Positions 1 through 8,673 of a DNA stretch of 64,000 bases are shown in pieces; position 1 is the first letter of the stretch; the number at the start of each line of letters is the position of its first letter. This stretch comes from Sorangium cellulosum So0157-2 (GTDB lineage: Bacteria > Myxococcota_A > Polyangia > Polyangiales > Polyangiaceae). The translations under genes and the position numbers were made by a program. The stretch covers positions 9,500,001-9,564,000 of the forward strand of contig NC_021658.1 of the NCBI RefSeq assembly GCF_000418325.1. Direction: 5' to 3'. The notes under the pieces are model-generated. The model did not search any database. It was not told the origin of the DNA and saw only the letters and a list, made by a program, of their open reading frames with translations.

Positions 1-114
1 TGCGAGGGCGACGCCTCGACCGCGCTCGGGCGAGCGCTGCGCGACGCGAGCCGGGTGCCTCGCCTGTACCAGGACGGAGGCGCGCCGCCCGTCCTCCACC
101 TCCGCTTCGCATGA
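1..114 (+). CDS. C-terminal end of an unidentified protein (partial)
   Basis: An open frame enters from the left window edge and stops at TGA 112-114, giving 37 residues that end in LHLRFA. Codon third positions are almost all G or C, as expected for a real gene in this genome. The fragment is too short to assign a family. Confidence 0.5.
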   Translation, partial: CEGDASTALGRALRDASRVPRLYQDGGAPPVLHLRFA

Positions 115-215
115 GCCCGCCGAGCGCGACGGCGCTGCGCCCGAGCCGCGATGTGCCCGTCGAGGCCTGGATCACGATCGATCCCGCGCGATCGCGGGGC
201 AGGGCGCGCCCTCGC

Positions 216-1490
216 TCAGTACACGCGGAACTGCCCGCTCAGCGTGATCAGCGAGAGCAGGTGGAGCAGCCCCGGGTAGTAGCGCGGCAATCCGGTCGCC
301 GGCTCGGCCGCCCACGCCGCCTCGATGTACTCGTCGCGATCCTCCCTCGTCGCGACCAGGCCGACGACGCCGTTCGTGACGACGAGCGCCGGGTCCCTCG
401 CCTCGATCAGCACGCCGTCGAGCGTGTAGGCCCCGCCGTACCAGTCGATGCCCTGCCTCGAGAAGAACGCCAGCAGCCGGTTGGCCTCCTCCACCTGCCA
501 CGGGTCGACCCCGAACCAGATCTGGTCGAGCGCGAGGTTCAGCAGCGTGCGGTAGGTCTCCGAATCGAAGTTCGCCGAGCCGGTCACCGGCGTGCCGTCG
601 AAGTGGGCGCGCACCGGGATGAGCCCGGTGATCGGGTGCGCGGTCCGCCTCCAGTGCTCGCGCGCGCTCTCCGCGGCCTCGGCCCAGAACGGGTCGCCCG
701 TGGCCTGCGCCCAGAGCTCGTAGTAGGCCGGCATCTCGACGGAGGGGCGGGTCGTGTCCGCGGCTTCGACGTTCGGGATGTCGAAGACGAGCTTCGTCTC
801 CGGGTCGAAGATGTTCGTCACGCCGTCATCGACGCCCCCGTTCAGCGTCTCCTTGTGCTGCATCACCTCGAGCAAGGCGATCGCCTCCGCTCCGTAGTCG
901 ATGGTCCCGGTGTCGCTCCCCCAGCGACCGTGGGCGAACAGCAGCGCCATCGCGAGCTGCTGGAGACCGAAGGGATCGGAGCAGAACACCGGCTTATCGC
1001 TCCACGGCACGTCGCAGAACGAGACGAAATAGCCCTGCTTGGGGCCGGACGTGTGCTCGTGCCACTCCTTGGCGTATCTCCAGAGCCGATCGAACTCGTC
1101 CTGCTTGTCGAGCTGGACGGTGATCATCATCCCGAAGCCCATGCCCTCGGTGCGCACCTGCCCATGCAGGGTATCCCAGATGTAAGCCCGATCGGCGTCG
1201 TAGGCGTCCGTGTAGAAGATGGCTTCGTTGAACTTGTCGCCGTAGAAGAGCTGCTGGAAGGTAGCCTCGATCTTCGACGCGATCTCTTCGTCCGACTTGC
1301 CCAGCACGTCGCGGAGCGCGTTGGGGTACTCCTGGGGGCCGGTCAGCGGGCGGAGCTCGTCGCTGTTCATCCGGTCGTGGCCGAGCCAGTCCACCGTGTC
1401 CCCGCACGCGGGCAGCGCGCAGAGCGCCAACGAGCCGCAGGCAATGCCCGATGCAGCGCGGAACAAGCGGAGGAGGACGGGGCAGCGCAT
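216..1490 (-). CDS. GH8 family exo-oligoxylanase-like lipoprotein
   Basis: The 424-residue product resembles glycoside hydrolase family 8 reducing-end xylose-releasing exo-oligoxylanases, which trim xylose from xylo-oligosaccharides. The N-terminus is a lipoprotein signal ending in LPAC (Cys29), so the enzyme is probably anchored in the envelope. The family's YPN(A)LRD-like entry, the FY..D.AYIWD block and the TEGMGFGMM motif near residue 114, whose Glu is the usual general acid, are all visible; the SANFDSETYRTLLNLALDQ region carries the conserved second-half residues. Length is close to that of bacterial Rex enzymes plus the signal. It lies just downstream of the anti-sigma gene in the same direction but is probably an independent unit. 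Substrate is inferred from family; cellulase or chitosanase activity of other GH8 members is less likely. Confidence 0.85.
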   Translation of the reverse strand: MRCPVLLRLFRAASGIACGSLALCALPACGDTVDWLGHDRMNSDELRPLTGPQEYPNALRDVLGKSDEEIASKIEATFQQLFYGDKFNEAIFYTDAYDADRAYIWDTLHGQVRTEGMGFGMMITVQLDKQDEFDRLWRYAKEWHEHTSGPKQGYFVSFCDVPWSDKPVFCSDPFGLQQLAMALLFAHGRWGSDTGTIDYGAEAIALLEVMQHKETLNGGVDDGVTNIFDPETKLVFDIPNVEAADTTRPSVEMPAYYELWAQATGDPFWAEAAESAREHWRRTAHPITGLIPVRAHFDGTPVTGSANFDSETYRTLLNLALDQIWFGVDPWQVEEANRLLAFFSRQGIDWYGGAYTLDGVLIEARDPALVVTNGVVGLVATREDRDEYIEAAWAAEPATGLPRYYPGLLHLLSLITLSGQFRVY

Positions 1491-1500
1491 GACCCGGAGT

Positions 1501-2280
1501 TTAATCGTTCACATAGCGTCGTACCCTGGAAGCGAGCACGCTGTTCGGATGTCGTTGTAGAAACGCCTTCGCGCGCTGCGACGCGGCGTCCAGCCGGCCG
1601 CTCTTCGCGAGCGCGTCGATCCGCAGGACCTCGGCCTCGAGCCCGAGGCGGCCGCGCGGGTGCTCCTTGGAGTAGGCGTCCAGGAGCGTGAGCGCGCCCT
1701 GCGCGTTCCCGCTCGCCAGCGTCGAGCGCGCCGCGTCCAGCGCGCTGAGCTCCGCCTTGAGGGCCGCGCCCGAGGAGGCGGGCTTCGGGTCGACCCTGGA
1801 GGCCGCGCCGCCGCTGCTGCCGGCGCGCGCGGGGGCGGCGATCTCCTCCGGCTGAGCCTCCACCGGCGCCACGGGCGCCGGCGCCGCCACCGGCGCCGGG
1901 CGCGCCGCGGCCCGCTCGACCGGACCCGCGAGCGCGCCGCCGAAGCGGTGGACCGCGACGAGCTCCGGCGCCTGATACCCGCGCCAGGCGAGGTAGCCGG
2001 CAGGGATGCCGGCCAGCACGCCCACCGTCGAGAGAGCGACGAGGATCTTCGTCCAGCCGAGCTTCACGGCGACCGACGTCGACGCGACGGCCGTCCCCGC
2101 CGCGGAGACCGCGGCGGGCGCCGCGACGCTGGCCGAAAGCGCGGCGGCGCCGGCGAGCCCCAGCGCGGCCAGCGTCTTCGCGCGCGTCTCCGGTGAAGTC
2201 TGGTACGACGCGCCGGCGCTCAGCAGCGCGCGCTCGAGCGGGCTGTCGCTCTCTTCCAGCATGCGGCGTGGTTCGCTCAT
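1501..2280 (-). CDS. Putative anti-sigma factor, single-TM with TPR-like C-terminus
   Basis: A 259-residue protein whose ATG overlaps the stop of the upstream ECF sigma gene by four bases (ATGA), a coupling typical of sigma/anti-sigma pairs. A cytoplasmic N-terminal region of about 85 residues is followed by one membrane segment near residues 86-105 (ILVALSTVGVLAGIPAGYLA), an Ala/Pro-rich linker and a C-terminal helical TPR-like part (GALTLLDAYSKEHPRG, LQRHPNS). No zinc HxxxCxxC motif is present, so it is not a classic ZAS anti-sigma factor. The role is inferred from position and topology. The TPR-like periplasmic half could bind a partner that senses envelope state. Confidence 0.7.
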   Translation of the reverse strand: MSEPRRMLEESDSPLERALLSAGASYQTSPETRAKTLAALGLAGAAALSASVAAPAAVSAAGTAVASTSVAVKLGWTKILVALSTVGVLAGIPAGYLAWRGYQAPELVAVHRFGGALAGPVERAAARPAPVAAPAPVAPVEAQPEEIAAPARAGSSGGAASRVDPKPASSGAALKAELSALDAARSTLASGNAQGALTLLDAYSKEHPRGRLGLEAEVLRIDALAKSGRLDAASQRAKAFLQRHPNSVLASRVRRYVND

Positions 2281-2879
2281 CGTCTCACCTCGCTCGTCGA
2301 AACGAGCTCGAGCGCTCGGACGCGCTCTCGAAAATCGGCCCTGGCCCTTCGTAGCCGAGAGGCCACGGTACCCTGCGGGATCCCCAGCACGCCGGCGATC
2401 TCCACCATGCTCATCTCCTCGAATTCGTACAGCACGAACACGGTCCGCAGGTCCGACTCCATCTCGTCGAGGACCTGGTCTAGCATCTGCCGCGCGTGCT
2501 TCTGGCTGGTAAGCTGCTCCGGTGTCGAGGCGTCCACGACCTCCGGCGGCTCGGCCGCCGGAAACTCCCGCCGACGCGCAGCGCTGCGTCGCGCGTGGGC
2601 TGCCACGTGAAGCGCGGTCTGGAGAAGGAAGCTCTTCTCCGCCCCTGGCCGGACGTCGTCCAGCCGCTGGGCTGCGGCGATGAAGGTGCGCTGCACCGCA
2701 TCGTCGATCTCGGCGGCCGGGGTCCCCGCGTTGCGGAGCACCCGCCCGATGAAGTCGAGATGGGCGTCCACCATCCGGCGCAGTCGCGCGTCCCGCTGTC
2801 TCAAGCTCTCTTCCGAAGGCTTCACGTTCGCCGGCTCCAGGTCAGATAAAGCAGGCGATGTCATGACCTCGACGACCAT
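2277..2879 (-). CDS. ECF RNA polymerase sigma factor (RpoE family)
   Basis: About 200 residues with region 2 (LDFIGRVLRNAGTPAAEID, then QRTFIAAAQRL) and region 4 (DLRTVFVLYEFEEMSMVEIA, GIPQGTVASRLRRAR helix-turn-helix), so it is an extracytoplasmic-function sigma factor directing RNA polymerase to a small regulon. The open frame continues upstream to 3029, but that extension is Arg/Pro-rich; ATG 2879 or ATG 2864 fits the family better and neither has a strong Shine-Dalgarno. It is translationally coupled to the downstream anti-sigma gene and preceded by a surface-protein gene on the same strand, suggesting a three-gene unit. Confidence 0.85.
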   Translation of the reverse strand: MVVEVMTSPALSDLEPANVKPSEESLRQRDARLRRMVDAHLDFIGRVLRNAGTPAAEIDDAVQRTFIAAAQRLDDVRPGAEKSFLLQTALHVAAHARRSAARRREFPAAEPPEVVDASTPEQLTSQKHARQMLDQVLDEMESDLRTVFVLYEFEEMSMVEIAGVLGIPQGTVASRLRRARADFRERVRALELVSTSEVRR

Positions 2880-3069
2880 GTTTCCGCTCAGCGGGAGGCG
2901 AGGCCTGAGACCCGTGGACTCGAGTTCCGAAGGAACGACGTCCGGCAGCAGCGAGCGCGGACCAGGTGCCCCGGGTTGCGAGGGGCAGCCTCCGCGACGC
3001 GCTGCTTCCAGATGACGTCCATGTCCCATAATTCCCAGGCTGCATCGAAGTGATCACGGAAGTCCAGCC

Positions 3070-4047
3070 TCAGAAGCTGTGCACGATCCCGACGCCCACC
3101 AGCGGCGAAATCACAGGAGTTTCGCCGACGGTTTCCGCCGGCAGAGAAATGGTGAAGCTCCGACGAACGAGCGGCACGCTGGCCCCCGCCTCGATCTCGA
3201 TGGCGGTGCCCCCGCCGAGCGGCACGGCGGCGCGCGCGAGGGCCCCGGCGCTCCACCACGATCGGACGGCGGAGCGCGGGTGCGACAGGTCTTCCGCCGT
3301 CGCCGTGAACCAGCCGCCGGTGACCACGACACACGGCTCTGCGCTGAGGACATCGGCGATCTGCCAGCGGAGGGGGCAGGCGGTGAGGGCAGCGGCCGCC
3401 CAATGTATCAACGCGTTGTCGGTGCCCTGCAGGATGTCGTTTCGGGCGTAGTTCAACGAGAGTCCGAGCGAAGGGCTCAGCGCGCCGTCCGTGTGCGCGG
3501 TCGCGCGGGCGACGAGCGCGCCGCCCAGGCTCGCGTAGGGAGAGACGACCTGCGTCACCAGGAGCTGCGCGCCGACCCCGAACGTGATCGGCGGCCACGG
3601 GCGCGGGGCCGCGGGCGGCGGTTGGACGGGCCGCGGCGGGGGCGGCGCGGGCAGCGGGGGCGGCGGCAGGGGCGCCGTCTCCTCGGCCGCCTCGTCGAGC
3701 GCCAGCGCCGCGGTGAGCGAGAGCGCCTGGACCACGACCTCGCACGAGGTCGCGTCGACCGTGCGCGTGTCCGTCTCGCCGCGCTCGTGGATCACACGCA
3801 GCTCGCCGTGGATCCCGGGCCCGACGCGCGTCAGCCGGACGCGGAGGCCCCAGCCGCCCTCTCCGTCCTCCGCCTTCCGCACGCGATCCGACCGGGCGCG
3901 GATGGCTTCGTAGAGATCGTCGACCGTCGCGCAGTCGGCCGGCGCGTCGAAGTCGACGCGGATGGGGATCGGCGTCGGCGCCGCGGTGGCCGAGGACCAG
4001 CCGAGGACGACGAGCTCGATGAACGAGATGCCGTCACCGGAAGCCAC
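3070..4047 (-). CDS. Hypothetical secreted/outer-membrane-like protein with Pro-rich linker
   Basis: A 325-residue protein with a short hydrophobic N-terminus, a first domain of about 110 residues (VDFDAPADCATVDDLYEAIR...), a proline-rich linker near residues 125-150 (PLPPPPLPAPPPPRP) and a C-terminal domain rich in alternating Gly/aromatic and beta-like stretches ending in GIVHSF, a Phe-terminated end as in outer-membrane beta-barrels. It sits upstream of the ECF sigma/anti-sigma genes on the same strand. I recognise no named family; similar two-part proteins are common beside sigma genes in Polyangiales (general impression, not a search result). An envelope role is inferred. Confidence 0.65.
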   Translation of the reverse strand: MASGDGISFIELVVLGWSSATAAPTPIPIRVDFDAPADCATVDDLYEAIRARSDRVRKAEDGEGGWGLRVRLTRVGPGIHGELRVIHERGETDTRTVDATSCEVVVQALSLTAALALDEAAEETAPLPPPPLPAPPPPRPVQPPPAAPRPWPPITFGVGAQLLVTQVVSPYASLGGALVARATAHTDGALSPSLGLSLNYARNDILQGTDNALIHWAAAALTACPLRWQIADVLSAEPCVVVTGGWFTATAEDLSHPRSAVRSWWSAGALARAAVPLGGGTAIEIEAGASVPLVRRSFTISLPAETVGETPVISPLVGVGIVHSF

Positions 4048-4202
4048 GGGCCCGAAGGTGCCACGAACCGCTCACGAACCGCCAGAAGCTCATGCGCTCC
4101 TCGGCGGGGTCGTGCAAAAATCCGCTCGTCCGCGCGTCGCGGCGCGCGGCGGCGGGGTGAGCGGGCTGGCGCTGTGAGCTACCTCATCGCGCGAGCGTGA
4201 GC

Positions 4203-4850
4203 TCACGCTCGCGCTCCCCCGAGTCGCTCGAGCACCTCGCGCAGCGAGCCGAGCTCCGCGTCCGCGCCGGTGAAGTCCGACGGCGCGGTGAGCGGCGACG
4301 GGACGACCCAGCACGTCAGGCCCGCCGCCTTGGCCGACCGGAGCCCGCGCTCGGAGTCCTCGATGACGAGCACGTCGCGCGCGGCGAGCCCCAGCCGCTC
4401 GCAGGCGACCCGGTACGGCTCGGGATCCGGCTTTGCGCGCGCGTACTGCTCCCGCGTGAGCGCGAACTCGAACCACCGGAGGAGCCCCGTCGCCGCGTGC
4501 GCGCGGTGGAACGGCTCGGGCTTGCTGCTCGTGACGATGGCCATGCGGAAGCGCGCGGCGAGCGCGGAGACGACCTCGCGCACCCCCGGCAACAGGGGAT
4601 CTCCGCGCGCGATGAGCTCGAGGTACCGGCGATCCCGCTCGTCGGCCAGCCGCCGCACCCCCGCCTCGTCGACGCCGCGCGCGCTGCAGAGGTGCCAGGC
4701 GCCGCGCGCCTCGACGAGGAACAGCCGACGGTAGTCCTCGGCGGTGAGCTCGACGCCGACCGACGCGATCGTCTCGCGCGTCGCCTGGAAGTAGAGCCCT
4801 TCCGTGTCGACGAGGACGCCGTCGTTGTCCCAGAGGATCGCCTTGAACAC
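4203..4850 (-). CDS. HAD-superfamily hydrolase, beta-phosphoglucomutase-like
   Basis: The 215-residue protein has the full HAD motif set: motif I DNDGVLVDTE near residue 8 (nucleophile Asp and acid Asp), motif II TSS near residue 107, motif III Lys in AKPDPEPY near residue 139, and motif IV EDSERG near residue 163. The helical cap between motifs I and II is of the subclass I type seen in phosphoglycolate phosphatase and beta-phosphoglucomutase. It is cytoplasmic. The substrate cannot be told from sequence. It is a stand-alone gene between two minus-strand genes. Confidence 0.88.
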   Translation of the reverse strand: MFKAILWDNDGVLVDTEGLYFQATRETIASVGVELTAEDYRRLFLVEARGAWHLCSARGVDEAGVRRLADERDRRYLELIARGDPLLPGVREVVSALAARFRMAIVTSSKPEPFHRAHAATGLLRWFEFALTREQYARAKPDPEPYRVACERLGLAARDVLVIEDSERGLRSAKAAGLTCWVVPSPLTAPSDFTGADAELGSLREVLERLGGARA

Positions 4851-4910
4851 GCGGGGCGTTCCTAGCGCCGCCCCGCCAGGCCGGCAAGAGAGGGCCGCGG
4901 AGCGCGCGCG

Positions 4911-5750
4911 TCACGCCTCGATGAGCTGCCGCTCGGCGAGGGCGCGGCGGCGGGCGAGGGCGAAGACGGGCAGGATCACGGCGCCCGTGGCGAGGACGAT
5001 GAGCGGCGGGATGAGGTAGAGGACCCCGCCCGGCAAGAGGCTCGCGAGCGCCGCGTAGCCGAGCGCGCGGACCGCGCCCCGGGGCGCGCCGGCGGCGAGA
5101 TCGGGCGTCGACGCCGCGTGGATCTCCCGCGCGTGGCGGAACGCGAGGTACGCGACGACGGCGTGCACGTGGCCCACGAGGACCAGGGAGAGGCGCACCC
5201 ATCCGTCGAAGTCCTCGATCAGCTCGCTCCACGTCGAGAACCAGCCGCCGAGGCAGCAGTAGATCGCGAAGTGCAGCGTGAGCGGCGCGAGCACCACGGC
5301 GCCGGCGAGAGGGAGCGCGACGCTGCGGCGCTCCTCGGCGTCGATCATGCCGCGCACGCACGCCTCGGGCGCCGCGGCCTCGAGCCTCGCGCGATCCGCG
5401 TGCACGTCGCCGCTCTGCTGGATCTCGCGGGAGAGCGCCCGCCGGAGCCTCCCGTCGGCGAGCTCCCGGCCCACGACGTAGGCGAGCGCGGACGTCGCCC
5501 ACGCGGCGAGGAGCGTGATCGTGGCGGCGCCGTCGTCGAGGACGCCGAGGAGGGGGGGCGCGGCCGCGGCCATGGCCACGAGGACCGCGCCGCCGAGGGC
5601 GACCTGGCCGGCCAGCGACCGGGCGGCGCGGCGGGCGTAGACGCGACGGAGGTGCTCCGGGATGGCGTCGACCTGACGGCGGTGGCGCGCGAGGAGCGAC
5701 TCGATATGCAACCGCGCGACGTCCTCATCGTTTCGGTACGTGGCTCTCAT
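4911..5750 (-). CDS. Polytopic membrane protein of unknown function
   Basis: A 279-residue protein with a charged N-terminal helix (residues 1-45, rich in Arg/His) followed by about six membrane segments, for example VALGGAVLVAMAAAAPPLLG, ITLLAAWATSALAYVV, LPLAGAVVLAPLTLHFAIY and GVLYLIPPLIVLATGAVI. A Cys pair (YCCLGG) lies in the middle. The C-terminus returns to a charged helix. I do not recognise a family; it is not a transporter with visible motifs. It is transcribed away from a palindrome-bearing intergenic region shared with the small Lys-rich gene. Confidence 0.7.
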   Translation of the reverse strand: MRATYRNDEDVARLHIESLLARHRRQVDAIPEHLRRVYARRAARSLAGQVALGGAVLVAMAAAAPPLLGVLDDGAATITLLAAWATSALAYVVGRELADGRLRRALSREIQQSGDVHADRARLEAAAPEACVRGMIDAEERRSVALPLAGAVVLAPLTLHFAIYCCLGGWFSTWSELIEDFDGWVRLSLVLVGHVHAVVAYLAFRHAREIHAASTPDLAAGAPRGAVRALGYAALASLLPGGVLYLIPPLIVLATGAVILPVFALARRRALAERQLIEA

Positions 5751-6175
5751 GAAAGGCTCCCCTCGGGCCCGGTGAACGCCGGCAGACCACGGCAGTTTCC
5801 CGGTGCCCTTCGCTCGGGCGGTTCAGCAAGCCCGGTGCCGGTTTGAAAGCCCTGGTTTTTGGCGATTTTCGGGACCGGAGGCCCCGCCGGCGCCCAGCCG
5901 GTAGGCGGCCGGTGTCCACGGCGTGGACACCGGCGCCGCGGCGCTTCGCCCGGAGAAAGCAGGCGACCATGCTGAAGGGCTCGCCGTATTCCGACCGTCC
6001 TGCCTATCCGCGGGCGGCAAGACGACGAGGCGGCAAGACGACGAGGCGGCGAGGCGACGAGACCGCGAGACGTGAACGATCGCGAAGTACAAAGTTCGTG
6101 ACTCCGCCACCGGAGTTGGTGCTAGCCTCACTCAAGGTGGACTTTTAACAACGCATCCACCGAGGCGGTGCTCCC
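5751..6175. other. Divergent intergenic region with palindrome and tandem repeats
   Basis: This stretch separates the minus-strand membrane protein from the plus-strand 43-residue gene. It holds a perfect 12-bp inverted repeat with a 3-nt loop at 5908-5934, a short tandem array of about 15-bp units (GCGGCAAGACGACGAG) at about 6008-6060, and a lower-G+C segment at 6070-6150 likely to contain the promoter of the downstream gene. No convincing reading frame was seen. Confidence 0.6.
5908..5934. repeat. Perfect 12-bp inverted repeat, 3-nt loop
   Basis: GCCGGTGTCCAC is followed by GGC and then its exact complement. In a divergent promoter region this could be a repressor operator or an RNA hairpin; it has no T-tract, so a simple intrinsic terminator is less likely. 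Confidence 0.6.
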
Positions 6176-6307
6176 ATGGGTGACAAATCTCCGAAGGCCA
6201 AAGAGCGACAGAAGAAGCAGGACGCGGCGGAGAAGAACCAGAAGAAGGTAGCCGCGACCGCCAAGGCGTCGCCTGCTCCGACCGCGCCTGCCAAGAAGAG
6301 CAAGTAG
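6176..6307 (+). CDS. Small Lys-rich protein (MGDKSPK-type, 43 aa)
   Basis: ATG 6176 to TAG 6305-6307 encodes 43 residues beginning MGDKSPKAKERQKKQ and ending APAKKSK. Small, highly basic, disordered proteins with an MGDKSPK-like start occur widely in bacteria, often annotated as hypothetical. The composition (many Lys, Ala, Gln) suggests nucleic-acid or ribosome contact, but the function is unknown. No close neighbour suggests a pathway; it appears monocistronic with its own lower-G+C upstream region. Confidence 0.75.
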   Translation: MGDKSPKAKERQKKQDAAEKNQKKVAATAKASPAPTAPAKKSK

Positions 6308-6681
6308 TCGGGCCGAGAGGCGCCGCGCTCAGCGCCCTTCACGCGCCGTCCCGACAAAGCCCCCTCTCACCAGAGCCCCTCCTTCCTCCCGCGGCCGCGG
6401 GTGTTCCGGACGCATAGCGCGCCATCGCGGGCAAGCACCGGCCCTACGATGTCGCTCTCCACCCCATCTCTCCTCGATCGCAGAGCGCCCTCGACGCAGC
6501 TCCTCCGCGCGACCAACCGCCCTGCGCTCTCGGCCTCTCCGCCCCCGCGTCTCCGCGCGTCGAGTCGCTCTCTCCGCTGCGCGCTCGGGCCGTCGCGCCT
6601 GGGCCGCGCCCGCGCGCCGGCCGGATTTCCTCCGCCGGGCCTCTTCCTGGCGAGGCGACCCCGCGCTATGAGGCTCGAGCC
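6308..6681. other. Intergenic region without recognisable gene
   Basis: 374 bases between the small Lys-rich gene and the ABC permease. The open frames crossing it are Arg/Pro/Ser-rich and lack family resemblance. A weak GC-rich hairpin (GGCGCC...GCGCC) follows the small gene and could act as a terminator. No riboswitch was recognised upstream of the transporter. Confidence 0.5.
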
Positions 6682-7464
6682 GTGCGACCCACTCTGCTCC
6701 AGGCCGTCGCGCCGCCGCTCGCCGCGCTCGTGCTCGTGCTCGCGCTCTGGGAGGTGGTCGCCCGCGCGCTCGGCATCCCCGCCTACCTGCTGCCGCCGCC
6801 CTCGGACGTGGCCCGCGCGGGCGCAGCGGACGCCGCCACCCTGCTCGCCGGCGCCGCCACCACCGCGAAGGCCGCGCTCGCCGGCTTCTGCCTCAGCGCC
6901 GCGGTCGGCGTGCTCTCCGCCATCGCGCTCGCCTCGTCGCGCGCGCTCGAGAGGGCGCTCTACCCCTATACCGTCTTCCTGCAGACCGTCCCGATCGTCG
7001 CCATCGCCCCGCTGCTCGTGCTCTGGTGCGGCCCCGGCCTGCGCGCGGTCGCGGTCTCGGCGTTCATCGTCTCCGTGTTCCCGGTGATCGCGAACACGCT
7101 CACCGGCCTGCGCTCCGTCGAGCCAGCGCTGCGCGATCTCTTCCGGCTCTACGGCGCCCGCCGCTTCGCCATGCTCCGCAAGCTCGAGCTCCCCTCGGCG
7201 CTGCCCCACATCGTGACCGGGCTCCGGATCGCGGCGGGCCTCGCCGTCATCGGCGCCATCGTCGGGGAGTTCGTCGCCGGCTTCTCGGAGGACGCCGCCG
7301 GCCTCGGCATCCTGGTCCTCTCCGCCTACCGCCAGCTGCGCACGGATCTGCTCTTCGCCGCCGTGCTGCTCGCCTCCGCGCTCGGCCTCGCGCTCTTCGG
7401 CGCCGTCGACCTCGCCGGCAAGCGGCTCTTGCGGCGCTGGCATCCTTCGGAGATCAATCGCTGA
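6682..7464 (+). CDS. ABC transporter permease (SsuC/ThiX/TauC-like)
   Basis: A 260-residue membrane protein starting at GTG 6682 with about six membrane spans. The cytoplasmic EAA loop shows as LYGARRFAMLRKLELPSALP followed by HIVTGLRIAAGLAVIGAIVGEF, the signature of BPD_transp_1 permeases of the nitrate/sulfonate/taurine/HMP importer class. Its TGA overlaps the ATG of the binding-protein gene by one base, so the two form an operon. No ATP-binding protein gene is found on either side, so energy must come from a subunit encoded elsewhere. Confidence 0.88.
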   Translation: MRPTLLQAVAPPLAALVLVLALWEVVARALGIPAYLLPPPSDVARAGAADAATLLAGAATTAKAALAGFCLSAAVGVLSAIALASSRALERALYPYTVFLQTVPIVAIAPLLVLWCGPGLRAVAVSAFIVSVFPVIANTLTGLRSVEPALRDLFRLYGARRFAMLRKLELPSALPHIVTGLRIAAGLAVIGAIVGEFVAGFSEDAAGLGILVLSAYRQLRTDLLFAAVLLASALGLALFGAVDLAGKRLLRRWHPSEINR

Positions 7465-8540
7465 TGCACTCCCGTGACAGCCGCCGGCTGGCCCTCCAGC
7501 GCCTCGCCTCCCTCGTCGCCGTCCCCCTCTTCGCCCCCGCCTGCTCGCGCTCGTCGTCGCCCGAAGGCGACGGCCGCTCCTCGGCCTCCTCCCCTCCGGG
7601 GAGCGCGCCTGCGGCGCCCGCCCAGGGCGCGTCGGCCGCGCCTGCTCAGGCCGCGCCGGCCGCGAAGGTGAAGCTCGCGCTCAACTGGGTCCCGGAGCCC
7701 GAGTTCGGCGGCTTCTACGCGGCGCGCGAGTCGGGCGCGTTCGCGAAGGAGGGGCTCGAGGTCGAGATCCTCGGCGGCGGCGCCGGCGTGCCGGTCGTCC
7801 AGATGGTGGCCGGCGGGCAGGTGGACTTCGGCCTCTCCGGCGCCGACGAGGTGCTCACCGCCCGCGCCCGCGGGGCGGACGTGCTCCCCCTCTTCGCCGT
7901 GTTCCAGACCTCGCCGCAGGCCATCATGACCCACGAGAGCCGCGGCGCGAAGGGCATCGCCGACATCCTCTCGTCGGGCGGCACGCTCGCCATCGAGCCG
8001 GGGCTGCCTTACGCCGCGTACCTCAAGAAGAAGCACGGCTTCAACAAGGTGAAGGTCGTGCCGTACGACGGCGGCGTCGCCCGCTTCGTCGCCGACAAGG
8101 ACTTCTCGCAGCAGTGCTTCATCACCGCCGAGCCGATCGCGGCCAAGCGCAAGGGGAGCGATCCCGCCGCGTTCCTCGTCGCCAGCGAGGGGTTCAACCC
8201 GTACGTGGTGGTCGTGATCACGCGCGCGGCGCTCTGGAAGGAGAACCCGGAGCGCGTCCGCGCGTTCATCCGCGCCACGCGGGAGGGCTGGCGCAGCTAC
8301 CTGCACGATCCGACGCGCGCCAACGAGGTCATGGCCAAGCTGAACACGTCGATGGACGCGGAGACCTTCGTCGCCGCCGCGGAGGCGCAGCGGCCGCTCA
8401 TCGAGACCCCCGAGACCAAGGAGAAGGGCCTCGGCGTGATGACCCGCGAGCGCTGGGAGACGCTCGCGAAGCAGCTCGCCGACCTCGGCGTGCTGGAGAA
8501 GGTGCCGCCGATCGACGACCTGCTCGTCGCCGCGCTCTGA
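7464..8540 (+). CDS. ABC transporter substrate-binding protein (NMT1/ThiY-like)
   Basis: A 358-residue secreted protein. The N-terminus has a signal with a possible lipobox (LFAPAC) followed by an Ala/Pro/Ser-rich linker to about residue 70. The mature domain begins KVKLALNWVPEPEFGGFYAA, the opening strand typical of NMT1/THI5-like solute-binding proteins, and contains GGQVDFGLSGADEVL and a hinge at GGTLAIEPG. This family binds pyrimidine thiamine precursors, riboflavin-like molecules, nitrate analogues or sulfonates. The ligand is not predictable here and no THI-box or FMN element was seen upstream. Confidence 0.87.
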   Translation: MHSRDSRRLALQRLASLVAVPLFAPACSRSSSPEGDGRSSASSPPGSAPAAPAQGASAAPAQAAPAAKVKLALNWVPEPEFGGFYAARESGAFAKEGLEVEILGGGAGVPVVQMVAGGQVDFGLSGADEVLTARARGADVLPLFAVFQTSPQAIMTHESRGAKGIADILSSGGTLAIEPGLPYAAYLKKKHGFNKVKVVPYDGGVARFVADKDFSQQCFITAEPIAAKRKGSDPAAFLVASEGFNPYVVVVITRAALWKENPERVRAFIRATREGWRSYLHDPTRANEVMAKLNTSMDAETFVAAAEAQRPLIETPETKEKGLGVMTRERWETLAKQLADLGVLEKVPPIDDLLVAAL

Positions 8541-8597
8541 TCGACGCGGCAGGCGCGCCTTCCGGGCGGCGCGAGGCGAGATCTCGGCGCGCGACTT

Positions 8598-8612
8598 CGT
8601 CTAGAATGCGGG
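8598..8612 (+). promoter_or_regulatory. Candidate -10 element upstream of the RCC1 lipoprotein
   Basis: TAGAAT at 8602-8607 is close to the bacterial -10 consensus and unusual in this G/C-rich background. It lies 66 bases before the ATG of the RCC1-repeat gene. No clear -35 hexamer is seen. Confidence 0.3.
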
Positions 8613-8673
8613 GCGCGCGCGTCGCGCCCCCACGGCGCCGCCGCGCCACAACGCAAGGGAAACACCGCCCTCC

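Noticed and set aside
6308..6681. Possible thiamine or FMN riboswitch upstream of the importer genes
   Set aside because: No conserved core sequence of these riboswitches was found in the stretch.
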